A stretch of 64,000 bases of DNA from contig NZ_CAKMMW010000014.1 in assembly GCF_927798215.1 (NCBI RefSeq), forward strand, positions 62,001-126,000. The letters are read 5' to 3'. The notes below the pieces were generated by a model. It did not search any database. It saw only the letters and a list, made by a program, of their open reading frames with translations, and had not been told where the DNA came from. The stretch is from Paenibacillus_E allorhizoplanae. Lineage in GTDB: Bacteria; Bacillota; Bacilli; Paenibacillales; NBRC-103111. Position 1 is the first letter of the stretch, and every line of letters begins with the position of its first letter. Positions 34,614-43,875 of the stretch are shown here, piece after piece. A program made the translations under genes and the position numbers.

Positions 34614-34627
34614 TTTACTATAGTAAA
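34614..34627. promoter_or_regulatory. Perfect 14-bp palindrome, possible operator
   Basis: TTTACTATAGTAAA is a perfect palindrome, about 130 bp upstream of the coiled-coil gene and just past the metK terminator. It is too short for a terminator and has no T-run. It looks like a dimeric repressor site; no regulator is assigned. Confidence 0.3.
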
Positions 34628-34644
34628 TTGTGTCAGGGTAAAAT

Positions 34645-34677
34645 CGACAAACAAAAAGCCGCCCCAGATGGACGGCC
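34645..34677 (-). terminator. Terminator of metK
   Basis: GCCG/CGGC with two inner C-G pairs (34658-34676) around a 5-nt loop, then TTTTTGTTTG on the minus strand, 9 bp after the metK stop. Confidence 0.8.
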
Positions 34678-34685
34678 TCTCTATA

Positions 34686-35909
34686 TTAATGCTTAAGCTC
34701 TAACGCTTGAGTTCTCAATGATTCTGCTTTATCTGTGCGCTCCCAAGGAACATCTAGATCGTTACGGCCGAAGTGACCGTAAGCTGCAGTTTGACGGTAG
34801 ATCGGACGACGAAGATCAAGCTCTTTAATGATTCCCGCTGGGCGAAGGTCAAAGTTACTGTGGATCAGCTCAACAAGCTTCTCTTCACTCACTTTAGCCG
34901 TACCAAATGTATCTACAGCAATAGATACAGGACGAGCAACACCAATGGCATAAGCCAATTGAACTTCACATTTCTCAGCAAGGCCAGCTGCTACGATATT
35001 CTTCGCAACATAACGCGCCGCGTAGGCACCGGAACGGTCAACTTTTGTCGGATCTTTACCGGAGAACGCACCGCCGCCATGACGAGCATAACCACCGTAC
35101 GTATCAACGATAATTTTACGACCTGTAAGACCTGCATCCCCTTGAGGTCCGCCGATAACGAAACGCCCTGTTGGGTTAATGAAATAGTTCGTCTTCTCAT
35201 CCAACAAGTGTGCTGGAACGATTGGAAGAATAACATGCTCTTTAATATCTTTTTGGATTTGCTCCAAAGTTGTATTCTCATCATGCTGCGTGGATACAAC
35301 GATTGCATCTACACGAACAGGTTTATCATCGATGTACTCAACAGTTACTTGAGTTTTACCATCCGGACGCAAGTATGGAAGAGTGCCGTTCTTACGAACT
35401 TCTGTCAAGCGACGAGCCAATTGGTGAGAAATAGAGATCGGAAGAGGCATAAGCTCAGGCGTCTCATTTACTGCAAAACCGAACATCAAGCCTTGGTCAC
35501 CAGCACCAATTGCTTCAATTTCTTCATCAGACATGTTACCTTCTCTTGCTTCAAGGGCTCTGTCAACACCTTGTGCAATATCAGGGGATTGCTCGTTCAA
35601 CGAAACGAGAACCGCACACGTCTGGGAGTCGAAACCATACTTCGCGCGTGTGTAACCAATGTCTTTAATTGTTTGTCTTGCAATAGCTTGAATATCGACA
35701 TATTCAGACTTCGAAGTGATTTCACCAATTACCAAAACCAAACCAGTTGCTACAGATACCTCACATGCTACACGAGCATTCGGATCATTAGCTAGAAATG
35801 CATCCAAAACCGAGTCAGAAATTTGGTCACAAATTTTATCTGGATGACCTTCTGTTACGGATTCGGATGTAAATAAACGACGTCCACGAACTTGAGCCAT
35901 ATTATTCAT
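34686..35909 (-). CDS. metK: S-adenosylmethionine synthetase
   Basis: The 407-residue protein has both signature motifs, GAGDQGLMFGFA and GGGAFSGKDPTKVDRSGAYA, and the N-terminal ESVTEGHPDKICDQISD. It makes SAM from methionine and ATP and is a cytoplasmic homotetramer. It is monocistronic, behind a 5' region of more than 300 bp that shows no SAM-I riboswitch to the eye. Confidence 0.98.
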   Translation of the reverse strand: MNNMAQVRGRRLFTSESVTEGHPDKICDQISDSVLDAFLANDPNARVACEVSVATGLVLVIGEITSKSEYVDIQAIARQTIKDIGYTRAKYGFDSQTCAVLVSLNEQSPDIAQGVDRALEAREGNMSDEEIEAIGAGDQGLMFGFAVNETPELMPLPISISHQLARRLTEVRKNGTLPYLRPDGKTQVTVEYIDDKPVRVDAIVVSTQHDENTTLEQIQKDIKEHVILPIVPAHLLDEKTNYFINPTGRFVIGGPQGDAGLTGRKIIVDTYGGYARHGGGAFSGKDPTKVDRSGAYAARYVAKNIVAAGLAEKCEVQLAYAIGVARPVSIAVDTFGTAKVSEEKLVELIHSNFDLRPAGIIKELDLRRPIYRQTAAYGHFGRNDLDVPWERTDKAESLRTQALELKH

Positions 35910-36320
35910 CCTCCTACATTACATTTAGTATGTTTGAAAAGCTTCTACTCGATGCCTCTATAATAAAAAATCGGGCCCGGCTTTAGCGCTAGCTTTTCTC
36001 GCCAAACGGAATCCCTCTTTTGCGCTCATGCGCTGATAAGATCTTTGAATTCCGCACTGGTACAAATAGATAAAGCATAAATAAAGACAATACATGAATA
36101 AAGACAACATTAAAATGAACCTTCCCCTATTGGAAAAGGTTAAATTGAATATTGACCTTCAATTAACCATCCTACTTTATTTGTCGTGTAATGTCAATTT
36201 ATAATTTTTTAAAATCACATTAATATTCTTATTAAGTTTACTTTAAGGTACGCTTCACTTTTTTTTCACAGCTATTATCTATACTACTCATATATTAACT
36301 ACTGAGTTCGTGAAAATTTG
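35910..36320 (-). other. metK leader region without a recognised riboswitch
   Basis: This 411-bp gene-free stretch lies upstream of metK. On the minus strand it has several short stems (GCGC-ATGA-GCGC at 36021-36032, CGGGCCCG at 35971-35978) followed by ATTTTTTATTATA at 35959-35970, which looks like an attenuator. I could not align it to the SAM-I core: only CTTATCA and AGAGGGA fragments resemble it. The part above about 36080 is AT-rich and probably holds the promoter. Confidence 0.4.
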
Positions 36321-36356
36321 AAGAAAGAGGTCAGCCTATAGCCGACCTCTTTCTCA
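36310..36356 (-). terminator. Terminator of the SASP gene
   Basis: AGAAAGAGGTC (36322-36332) pairs perfectly with GACCTCTTTCT (36344-36354), plus two inner pairs. The minus-strand run after it is AAATTTTC, a weak U-tract. Confidence 0.75.
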
Positions 36357-36381
36357 TCACTATAGATAGAAGGAATAATAA

Positions 36382-36648
36382 CTACAGAGTAAACAAGGTT
36401 TCTTCAGCTCTTTGAATCAGACGCTGCGTAATGCGCCCGCCTACAGCGCCTGCATCCCTGGAGGTGATATGCCCCCAGTAGTCTTTTTTCATAGAATTTG
36501 AAGGAATAGATCCAAGCTCACCCGCAAATTCGGTATCCGCATTGGCCGACATCGAGTTGCCTACTGGCAGACCCAATTCAGCTGCAATTTCGTATTTTAA
36601 AATATCTAAAGCTTTTTTCGATTCCGGAACCACTTTACTTCTAGCCAT
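36382..36648 (-). CDS. Alpha/beta-type small acid-soluble spore protein
   Basis: The 88-residue protein has the conserved halves KKALDILKYEIAAELGLPVG and DYWGHITSRDAGAVGGRITQ, and the germination protease site around TEFAGELG. These proteins coat and protect DNA in the dormant spore and are degraded by GPR on germination. It is monocistronic with AAGGAGG before the ATG. Confidence 0.95.
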   Translation of the reverse strand: MARSKVVPESKKALDILKYEIAAELGLPVGNSMSANADTEFAGELGSIPSNSMKKDYWGHITSRDAGAVGGRITQRLIQRAEETLFTL

Positions 36649-36722
36649 AACTAAACGCCTCCTTAGAGTTTTAGTTCATCATGCACTCGATAAGCAGCTA
36701 CCCGATCAATGGGGTACGTTAT

Positions 36723-36729
36723 TAGTATG
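36723..36729 (-). promoter_or_regulatory. Possible sigma-G -10 of the SASP gene
   Basis: CATACTA on the minus strand fits the sigma-G/sigma-F -10 pattern CATWHTA, 75 bp upstream of the SASP ATG. No convincing GHATR -35 lies 17-18 nt further up. SASP genes are normally under sigma-G. Confidence 0.3.
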
Positions 36730-36794
36730 GCTAGAATCGGCTCCATGAATCGAATAAGAAGTTGTCATTTTGGGTAAAATTATGGAGTAAACAT

Positions 36795-37331
36795 TTATTG
36801 CGGAACTTTACTACCATCGGCATTTAAAATCAAAAATCCACCACGTACCATGACATAAATGGACGTGTCATTTTTTGGGGAAGGCTTAATCCCGCGGCCC
36901 TCTGTTGGGAAAATCAAAAGATGATTCAGCGCGACTTCCGTCCCTGCTGGCAGATCCTTGCCTCCCGTTACATCCGGGATGCCGTTCTCATCGTTGCTCA
37001 CGGCTAGTACCTTGCCGCTTCGCACGATAAATTCCGCGCCAGCTCCGGCATACATGGTTTGTCCATTTTCCAATTGGACAACCTTCATATTCGCCGCTGC
37101 CGTAGGGGGAGTGCTCGTGCCTCCGTTGCTCCCGACAGCATTCGCTGCGATCGCTGAGGCCACGATGTCCTTCACCTTTGCTTCGCTTAAGGTGTTTTGC
37201 TCGAAGTAGCTTTGGGTGATTAGCGGATCGGTTGTTCCTGGGGATGGGGCTTCGGCTTGGGAAGTAGATGAGAAAGCTAAAATAACCAGACCGCATGCAC
37301 TTATCAATAAAAGCTTTTTCTTTTTACTCAT
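36795..37331 (-). CDS. Small secreted protein of unknown function
   Basis: The 178-residue protein starts MSKKKKLLLISACGLVILAF, a clear signal peptide probably cut near SQAEA. A Ser/Thr/Gly/Pro linker lies about residues 65-80. The rest is a beta-rich part with short strands (QLENGQTMYAGAGAEFIVRS). The frame extends 21 codons upstream, but GGAGGGA before the ATG at 37331 decides the start. It lies between the first S-layer gene and SASP, right after the S-layer terminator. No family recognised. Confidence 0.75.
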   Translation of the reverse strand: MSKKKKLLLISACGLVILAFSSTSQAEAPSPGTTDPLITQSYFEQNTLSEAKVKDIVASAIAANAVGSNGGTSTPPTAAANMKVVQLENGQTMYAGAGAEFIVRSGKVLAVSNDENGIPDVTGGKDLPAGTEVALNHLLIFPTEGRGIKPSPKNDTSIYVMVRGGFLILNADGSKVPQ

Positions 37332-37349
37332 TTGTGTTCCCTCCACTTG

Positions 37350-37380
37350 AAATAAATAAGAAAAAGACCCCGAAGGGTCC
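37350..37380 (-). terminator. Terminator of S-layer gene 1
   Basis: In the RNA GACCC-UUCG-GGGUC (37366-37379) is followed by UUUUUCUUAUU, 30 bp after the stop. The loop is a stable UUCG tetraloop. Confidence 0.85.
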
Positions 37381-37409
37381 CTTTCATTCATCAATATAAC
37401 TTAACAAAA

Positions 37410-40388
37410 TTAGTTAGTTACAAGTGTTGTTGTAGTTTTACCATTGCTTGAGATTGCTTTTACAACGAACTCATTAACAGTTCCAGTAATATCAAACTTG
37501 TTAGTTGTAGCGTTGTAAACTACAGTACCGCCACCTTTAACATTGGAGATAATGTACTGAAGACCGAAGAATACATTGTAATTTTTGATGAAGTTTACGT
37601 CATCAGCCATTGGAGTTGCACCAGTTGTCGTACCTTTATCATCATATTTGTACTCAACAGCATAGTTATCAACAATTTTCGCACCAATCAGATACTCAAC
37701 TTCTTTTGCAGCGTTGTAAGCAACGTTTGCACTAGCTGTCAAAGTAGCAACAACTGGAGCATCTGCTTTTACATTTGCTGTATAAGTGAAGTCTTGAGTT
37801 TCACCGTTCGCTTTATAAACTACTGCCGTTACAGTTGTAGTTCCAGCTTTTTGACCTAGTACTTTACCAGCTGTGGAAACTGTCGCAACACTTGAATCAG
37901 ATGTGTAAGCAGTTTTAACTGCTTTAAGAGCATCTGGAACAGCTACTGTATCCCCAGCTTTGTCAGTGATAGTAAGGCCTACACCTTTAGCGAATTTACT
38001 GTCAGCATTCACGTTGAATGGAGCAGTTAGTTTAGAAGTGTCACTTACCGTGATAGCATAAAGATCTGTCAAAGTGTTAGCTTTGTAAGTCAAATCAGTG
38101 CTTGTAATAACTTCTAAAGTTCTCTTGAAAGCAGGAGATACTTCAGCAGTTCCTTTTTTGATGGAGATCTCAACATATGTCTTACCTGCTGTCGCACCAG
38201 CTGTTACAAACTTAATTTCTTTATCGTTTAAGCCATTTACTAGATCAGTAAGAGAAATAGTTCCTGCAGCTACAGCTCCACCATTAAGAGTTACGTTAGC
38301 AGTAGTTCCATCTACTTTGAAGCTTACAGTATAGCCAGCAGTAACTGCAGCAGTGTTTACTGTATCCAAAGTTTCACCGTATTGGTCTTTAACTAGAACT
38401 TTGAACGTTGTTGAAGCAGTACCAACAGTGCTGCCCAAAGCTTTTTTCGTTGGCTCACTACCAGAAAGTACTACACTTTCAGGAGTACGTGAAGCAACTA
38501 CTGTCAAAGGAAGTTGAGCTTGTGTTTGGATGTTTGCATTGTAGATGGACATGTATAGGTATACAACGCCTCTCTCTTTTGCAGAAACTGAACCTAATTT
38601 AAGTTTTCCTTTGTGCTCACCATATTTCACGATACCATTGTCAGTTACTGTTGCATCAGTTCCTGAATCAGCAACACTTGCTCCTGATACAGTAAAGTTA
38701 ATGCTGCTTGCATTGTCAACGATGTCTTGAGCACTTAATTGTTTGCCCTCAGCATCATATGCTACGATTGGAATATACTTAGCAGCTGTATCGTTCTCAG
38801 CGATTACGCCTGTATAAGAACCAAATTCCAATTTCGTAGGAACACTACCTGCTTTCAAAGAAAGTTTCGCTGTAGCAGATGCTCCACCTTCATAGTAAGT
38901 AACAGTGTAGTCACCTGTTTTGTCAACTTTTTTGCCAGTAGCAACAGCCACTTCCAATTTGTTTCCAGTAACAACTGTTTTAGTTAGGATATTCAAGTCA
39001 CTTGGTGTAATAACTGGTACGATTGAAGTTGCTGCTTCTGCAACCATTTTGAAACCATATTGATCATATCTTACAAGATCATAAGTTGCTTTGTCAGCTT
39101 CAGATGAAAGAGCTGTTTTACCTGTTGGATAAACTGCATCTTTAATCTCAACTTTAGAAACTTGTTGGGAAATCCCGATTTTAAATGTTTTGGAAACGGA
39201 AACGGAAGATTGATTCAAACTTACAGTAATTGGTAGAACACCAATTTCAGTTGGGAACGTCGTAGTGTTAGACGTGTTAACTGTTAGATCAAGCAAACCT
39301 GTATCTGCATTGCGAATAATTGATGGAGCTGCAGCAGTTGGAACTCCATAAACGGAGTAATTTCCAGCGTTCAAGGAAGCATTCTCACCATATTGGTTTT
39401 CAGCTTTGATTGAAAGCACAAGACCAGCTACTTGTGGAACTTTGTCGTTTGCGTTTACGAAGCTAAGTTTAGTAACTTTTTCGTTTTCAGCTGTGAATGT
39501 AGCTGTTGTTTTGTCAACATTTGCTGCATCAAGACCGGAAAGCGTAGCTGTGTAAGAACCTTCAGTTAGTTTAACGCTAGTCAAAGTTAATACAACGGAT
39601 TTCTTGTCGTCAGCAAATTTTGCAGTTGTTGCTACTGCCAAGTTACCTTTTGTCAAAGCAACTTTAGCTTTAGTATCATCAACTGGTTTGCTGAAGGAAA
39701 CTGTTACTTGTTGTACACCAGTAGGTTTCGCTTCGGAAACGGATACTTTACCTGGAGATACGTAAAGAGCTTTCGCTTCGTATGCACCAGTCAAAAGAAG
39801 ATCGCGAGTAGCGTTGGATGTACCACCGAATTTACCGTCAGCTCCGTTGGAGAGAAGTTTCAATTCAAGTGCAAGTGCTACATAACCTTGTGCCCAACCA
39901 GTTACTGTTGAATCAGTACCTGTTTTGCCTTTAGCATCAGCATCTTTACCAAGAACGCGAACCAAGAAAGTAGCAAGTTGTTCTTTTGTTACTTTACCAG
40001 CTGGGTTGTAAGTACCTTCACCGTAACCATCAGTGATACCAGCAGTTTTCAAAGCTTCGATGAAAGGAAGTGCGTAGCCGTTAGCTGCGTCATCTGCTTT
40101 AACATCAGAGAAGCTGGAAGTTTTAAGATCTTTGTTAACTTCGATACCAGTGATCAAAGCTGCAACTTTCGCGAATTGAGCACGGTTCATTTCTTCTTTC
40201 AAACCGAAAGTTGTTTCGCTCACGCCATCAAAGATACCAGCGCTGATAAGAGCGTCAAATTTTGCTTTTGTTGCTGCGTCAAGATCTTTAAGATCTGTGA
40301 AATCAGCGGATGTTTTACCGAATGCTACGGAAGAAAACATGGATAATGCCATTGCTGCAGTTAGAACTACGGATAAACTTTTTTTCAT
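37410..40388 (-). CDS. S-layer protein 1 with three N-terminal SLH domains
   Basis: The 992-residue protein starts MKKSLSVVLTAAMALSMFSS, a signal peptide cut near AFG-KTS. Three SLH domains cover about residues 25-210, with the TRAE-type positions reading NRAQ, TKEQ and TRDL. Ig-like beta domains fill the rest, including a BIG2-type segment near residue 860. SLH domains should bind pyruvylated wall polymer made by CsaB. The frame stays open 26 codons upstream to an ATG at 40466 with a perfect ribosome binding site, so two products are possible. It is the most divergent of the three paralogues. Confidence 0.9.
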   Translation of the reverse strand: MKKSLSVVLTAAMALSMFSSVAFGKTSADFTDLKDLDAATKAKFDALISAGIFDGVSETTFGLKEEMNRAQFAKVAALITGIEVNKDLKTSSFSDVKADDAANGYALPFIEALKTAGITDGYGEGTYNPAGKVTKEQLATFLVRVLGKDADAKGKTGTDSTVTGWAQGYVALALELKLLSNGADGKFGGTSNATRDLLLTGAYEAKALYVSPGKVSVSEAKPTGVQQVTVSFSKPVDDTKAKVALTKGNLAVATTAKFADDKKSVVLTLTSVKLTEGSYTATLSGLDAANVDKTTATFTAENEKVTKLSFVNANDKVPQVAGLVLSIKAENQYGENASLNAGNYSVYGVPTAAAPSIIRNADTGLLDLTVNTSNTTTFPTEIGVLPITVSLNQSSVSVSKTFKIGISQQVSKVEIKDAVYPTGKTALSSEADKATYDLVRYDQYGFKMVAEAATSIVPVITPSDLNILTKTVVTGNKLEVAVATGKKVDKTGDYTVTYYEGGASATAKLSLKAGSVPTKLEFGSYTGVIAENDTAAKYIPIVAYDAEGKQLSAQDIVDNASSINFTVSGASVADSGTDATVTDNGIVKYGEHKGKLKLGSVSAKERGVVYLYMSIYNANIQTQAQLPLTVVASRTPESVVLSGSEPTKKALGSTVGTASTTFKVLVKDQYGETLDTVNTAAVTAGYTVSFKVDGTTANVTLNGGAVAAGTISLTDLVNGLNDKEIKFVTAGATAGKTYVEISIKKGTAEVSPAFKRTLEVITSTDLTYKANTLTDLYAITVSDTSKLTAPFNVNADSKFAKGVGLTITDKAGDTVAVPDALKAVKTAYTSDSSVATVSTAGKVLGQKAGTTTVTAVVYKANGETQDFTYTANVKADAPVVATLTASANVAYNAAKEVEYLIGAKIVDNYAVEYKYDDKGTTTGATPMADDVNFIKNYNVFFGLQYIISNVKGGGTVVYNATTNKFDITGTVNEFVVKAISSNGKTTTTLVTN

Positions 40389-40466
40389 AACCTTTTTTTC
40401 TCCTCCTTGAATATCTGTATAATTTTTTTCTTTAAAACCATTATTATTTGAGCTCGATGTACTCAT
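40389..40466 (-). other. In-frame upstream start of S-layer gene 1
   Basis: AAAGGAGGTGA sits 6-10 nt before the ATG at 40466, a near-perfect anti-SD match. The 26 codons (opening MSTSSSNNNGFKEK) run without a stop into the signal-peptide start at 40388. That second start has its own AAGGAGG, though at a long 13-nt spacing. Tandem in-frame starts of this kind are known for the middle wall protein gene of Brevibacillus. Confidence 0.6.
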
Positions 40467-40584
40467 TTTTGGTTCACCTCCTTTCCAGAGTTAGAGCATA
40501 AAGTATAACTAAGTTCATTAGTAGCTCTATTGGCTACTTTAGAAACTAGTAATTTCACGATAATATCCATTCATACCAATTCAC

Positions 40585-40613
40585 ATTATACAATGGTCGA
40601 ATAGCTCCGTAAA
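40585..40613 (-). promoter_or_regulatory. Sigma-A promoter of S-layer gene 1
   Basis: On the minus strand: TTTACG (40608-40613), 17 nt, a perfect TATAAT (40585-40590). The leader is about 112 nt to the upstream start and 190 nt to the signal-peptide start. The remaining gene-free bases up to 40747 are AT-rich and show nothing else clear. Confidence 0.65.
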
Positions 40614-40742
40614 GTTTTTTTTATTTTTCACATTTCATTTTGTTTTCAAAGTATTAAACGCATATAATCTTAAAAAGTTGCGTTTACCTAGAAAAAAATA
40701 AAAAAAAATTTTTGAATCGCTTTGAACTTATAAAAATAATTA

Positions 40743-40795
40743 AAAACAAAAAGGAGCCATCCTCGGGAAATTCCCAAAGATGACTCCTTTTTTAC
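40743..40795 (-). terminator. Terminator of S-layer gene 2
   Basis: A long hairpin (40748-40793): GGAG/CTCC, CATC/GATG and CGGG/CCCG-type helices with small mismatches, ending in a T-run on both strands, a few bases after the stop. Confidence 0.8.
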
Positions 40796-40802
40796 TATTT
40801 TA

Positions 40803-43688
40803 TTAGTTCGACACTACAGTGCTTGTTGCTTTACCGTTAGATGCGATTGTTTTTACAACAAACTCATTAACAGTTCCACTAATTGTTATTTTATCAGTGC
40901 TCGGGTCGTATACTACAGTTCCGCCACCTTGAACATCAGAGATAATATATTGTACTCCTAAGAAGTCTTGGTAAGCAGTAACTTCATTTACGCCACCATC
41001 TGTATATTTATACTCTGTGCCATAGTTATCAACTGCTTTAACATTCAACATTTGAGCAACGTCTTCAGTTGAGCTGTATGTTGCATTAGCATCTGCAGTT
41101 AGAGTTGCCACTGTAGGAGCATCTGCTTTTACATTTACTGTGTAAGTGAAGTCTTCTGTTTCACCGTTAGCTTTATATACCACAGCAGTAACTGTCGCAG
41201 TACCTACACGTTGCCCTAATACTTTACCATCCGTCGTTACTGTAGCAATATTAGAATCAGATGTATAAGCTGTCTTTACTGCTTTAAGATCACTTGGTAC
41301 AGCAACTGTGTTACCTGATTTGTCTGTTACAGTAACATTTACAGCTTTCGCAAATTTACTAACTGCTCCATTTGCAAAATCGCCCGTTTTAGCTATTTCA
41401 TTAGTCGTGATTGCGAATACGTCAGAAATTGCTTTTGCTTTATACACTAGATCTGCGTTTTCTACAACTTCTACAGTTCTTTTCAAAGCTGGGGCTACTT
41501 CTTGCCCACCTTTTGTAAGTGCTACTTTAACTGTTGTTTTACCCAGGGAAGTTGCTGTGAACGTAATCTCTTTATCATTAAGGTTTGCTTTTAGATCAGT
41601 TTTAAAGTTATCTCCAGCAAGTTGTGCTGCGGAATCTACAGTAACACCTGCAGTTGTTCCGTCTACATTTACGTTTACTTCGTATCCTGTAGGAACTGTA
41701 TCAAGCGTTTCACCATATTGGTCTTTTACAAGAACTTTAAATGTTGTTGTAGCATTCACCAATGCTTTTGTTGTTGGCTCATCACCTGATAACACTACGC
41801 TCTCTGGTGTACGTGCTGCAACCACAGTCAACGGAAGTTGTGCTTGTGTTTGTACGTTAGCATTGTAGATAGACATGTATAGATATACAACGCCTCTCTC
41901 TTTTGCTTGAATGGAGCTTAGTTTTAGTTTACCTTTATTTTCACCATATTTTACAATACCATTCGAAGTTACATCTGTACCTGTTGCCACTGTTGCACCA
42001 GATACTGTGAAGTTAATGCTACCTGCATTGTCAACAATATCTTGTGTGGATAGAGCATTACCTTCCGTGTCATAAGCTACGATTGGAATGTATTTCGCAC
42101 TAGTGTCACCATCAGCGACAACTCCATTATAAGTGCCAAACTCTAGTTTAGTTGGTACCGCACCAGCTTTTAGAGATACTGTAGCCGTCGCAGAAGCGCC
42201 GCCTTCGTAGTAAGTTAATGTGTAATCACTCGTTTTATCAACCTTTTTACCAGTTGCTACTGTAACTACCACTTTGTTATCTTCAACCTTTTTATCTAGA
42301 ATATTCATGTCAGTAGGTGTAATAACAGGCATAATTGATGCAGCAGCATCTGCTACTACTTTATAACCGTATTGATCATATCTTGTAATGTCATAGGTTA
42401 CTTTATCGCCTTCACTTGATAGAGCCGTTTTACCATTTTCATAAGTTGCAGTTCCTAGTTCAACTTTAGAAACACGTTGTTCAGTCCCAATTTTAAATGT
42501 TTTGGATACTGAAACAGCCGACTGATTCAAGCTAACTGTGATTGGTAGTACACCAATTTCAGTAGGATATCTGGATGTGTCACTCGTATCTACTTTAAGC
42601 TCGAGGTAGCCATTATCTGCATTACGGGTAATTGAACCTGTGTAACCGAATACCGAGTAGTTACCACCATTTAATGTTGCATTTTCACCATATTGGTTCT
42701 CAGCTTTAAGTTGGATGACGAAATCCTTCACTTGCGGAACTACATCACTTACATTTACAAAGCTTAGTTTTGATACTTTTTCATTCTCAGCTGTAAATGT
42801 TGCCGTAGCTTTAGCTACACTAGCTGCATCAAGGCCGGAAAGTGTTGCTGTATATTCGCCTTCTGATACTTTAACATCAGTCAAAGTCAGAACAACTGAT
42901 TTCTTATCTTCTGCAAATTTAGCTGTTGTTGCAACGCTAGTTGAACCCTTTTTCAAAGCAACTGTTGCTTTAGTCGTATCTACTGGTTTGTTGAACGTTA
43001 CTGTTACTTGTTGTATGCCAGTAGCTTTCGCTTCAGTCAAAGAAACTTGACCAGCTGGTACATATTGTTGTTTCGCTTCGTATGCACCAGTTACAAGAAG
43101 ATCACGAGTTGCATTTGTGATACCACCAAAAGTGCCGTCTGCATTGTTGGAAAGAAGTTTCAATGCAAGTGCTTCAGTTACATAACCTTGAGCCCAACCA
43201 GAAACAGTAGCATCTGTACCTGTCAATGCTTTTGCTTCTGCATCTTTACCAAGCACACGAACCAAGAAAGTAGCAAGTTGTTCTTTTGTTACTTTACCAG
43301 CTGGGTTATATTGACCTTCTGCATAACCATCAGTTACGTTAGCAGTTTTCAAAGCTTCGATGTAAGGAAGTGCATAACCGTTAGCCGCGTCGGTTACACT
43401 AACATCAGTAAAGCTTGATGTTGTAAGATCTTTATTTACATCAAGACCCATAATCAAAGCTGCTACTTTAGCGAATTGCGCACGATTCATTTCTTCTTTC
43501 AAGCCAAAAGTTGTATCACTCACGCCGTCGAAGATGCCAGCAGAAATCATTGCATCAAATTTCGTTTGTGTTGCTGCGTCAAGGTCTTTCAAATCCGTGA
43601 AGTCAGCTGATGTTTTACCAAAAGCGACAGCCGAGAACATAGAAAAAGCCATTGCGGAAGTAAGAACTACGGATAATGTTTTCTTCAT
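40803..43688 (-). CDS. S-layer protein 2 with three N-terminal SLH domains
   Basis: The 961-residue protein starts MKKTLSVVLTSAMAFSMFSA and has the same plan as its neighbours: signal peptide, three SLH domains (about 25-210), then Ig-like domains. It is very close to S-layer protein 3 over most of its length and less close to protein 1. AGGAGG lies 11 nt before the ATG. It has its own promoter and terminator. Confidence 0.93.
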   Translation of the reverse strand: MKKTLSVVLTSAMAFSMFSAVAFGKTSADFTDLKDLDAATQTKFDAMISAGIFDGVSDTTFGLKEEMNRAQFAKVAALIMGLDVNKDLTTSSFTDVSVTDAANGYALPYIEALKTANVTDGYAEGQYNPAGKVTKEQLATFLVRVLGKDAEAKALTGTDATVSGWAQGYVTEALALKLLSNNADGTFGGITNATRDLLVTGAYEAKQQYVPAGQVSLTEAKATGIQQVTVTFNKPVDTTKATVALKKGSTSVATTAKFAEDKKSVVLTLTDVKVSEGEYTATLSGLDAASVAKATATFTAENEKVSKLSFVNVSDVVPQVKDFVIQLKAENQYGENATLNGGNYSVFGYTGSITRNADNGYLELKVDTSDTSRYPTEIGVLPITVSLNQSAVSVSKTFKIGTEQRVSKVELGTATYENGKTALSSEGDKVTYDITRYDQYGYKVVADAAASIMPVITPTDMNILDKKVEDNKVVVTVATGKKVDKTSDYTLTYYEGGASATATVSLKAGAVPTKLEFGTYNGVVADGDTSAKYIPIVAYDTEGNALSTQDIVDNAGSINFTVSGATVATGTDVTSNGIVKYGENKGKLKLSSIQAKERGVVYLYMSIYNANVQTQAQLPLTVVAARTPESVVLSGDEPTTKALVNATTTFKVLVKDQYGETLDTVPTGYEVNVNVDGTTAGVTVDSAAQLAGDNFKTDLKANLNDKEITFTATSLGKTTVKVALTKGGQEVAPALKRTVEVVENADLVYKAKAISDVFAITTNEIAKTGDFANGAVSKFAKAVNVTVTDKSGNTVAVPSDLKAVKTAYTSDSNIATVTTDGKVLGQRVGTATVTAVVYKANGETEDFTYTVNVKADAPTVATLTADANATYSSTEDVAQMLNVKAVDNYGTEYKYTDGGVNEVTAYQDFLGVQYIISDVQGGGTVVYDPSTDKITISGTVNEFVVKTIASNGKATSTVVSN

Positions 43689-43875
43689 AAAGGGTATTTC
43701 CTCCTAATATTTTAAGTTTTTTGTTATAAAACTTATAACTAAATTGATGTAAAACTTTCTATTAAAGTCGCAATATCTATCGTATATAATTTCGTATATC
43801 ACTTTTTGCTGCAAACTGAGTATACGATAATACATGCGATTTTTCATTGCTAAGTATTTTCCAAACATGGCCGTC
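43689..43875 (-). promoter_or_regulatory. Promoter and conserved leader of S-layer gene 2
   Basis: On the minus strand: ATGAAA (43842-43847), 17 nt, TATACT (43819-43824). Gene 3 has the same two hexamers and spacer. Just upstream, the plus-strand string TAAGTATTTTCCAAA is shared with gene 3. Immediately before the ribosome binding site both have AAGTTTT...AAAACTT, a small hairpin, followed by an identical run through AGGAGG to the ATG. Leader about 124 nt. Confidence 0.6.

Noticed and set aside
34773..35795. 340-residue plus-strand open frame
   Set aside because: It lies entirely antisense to metK, has no ribosome binding site and a composition typical of a mirror frame.
43008..43418. 136-residue plus-strand frame rich in Cys and Ser
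   Set aside because: Mirror frame of S-layer gene 2; similar shadows appear in the paralogues.
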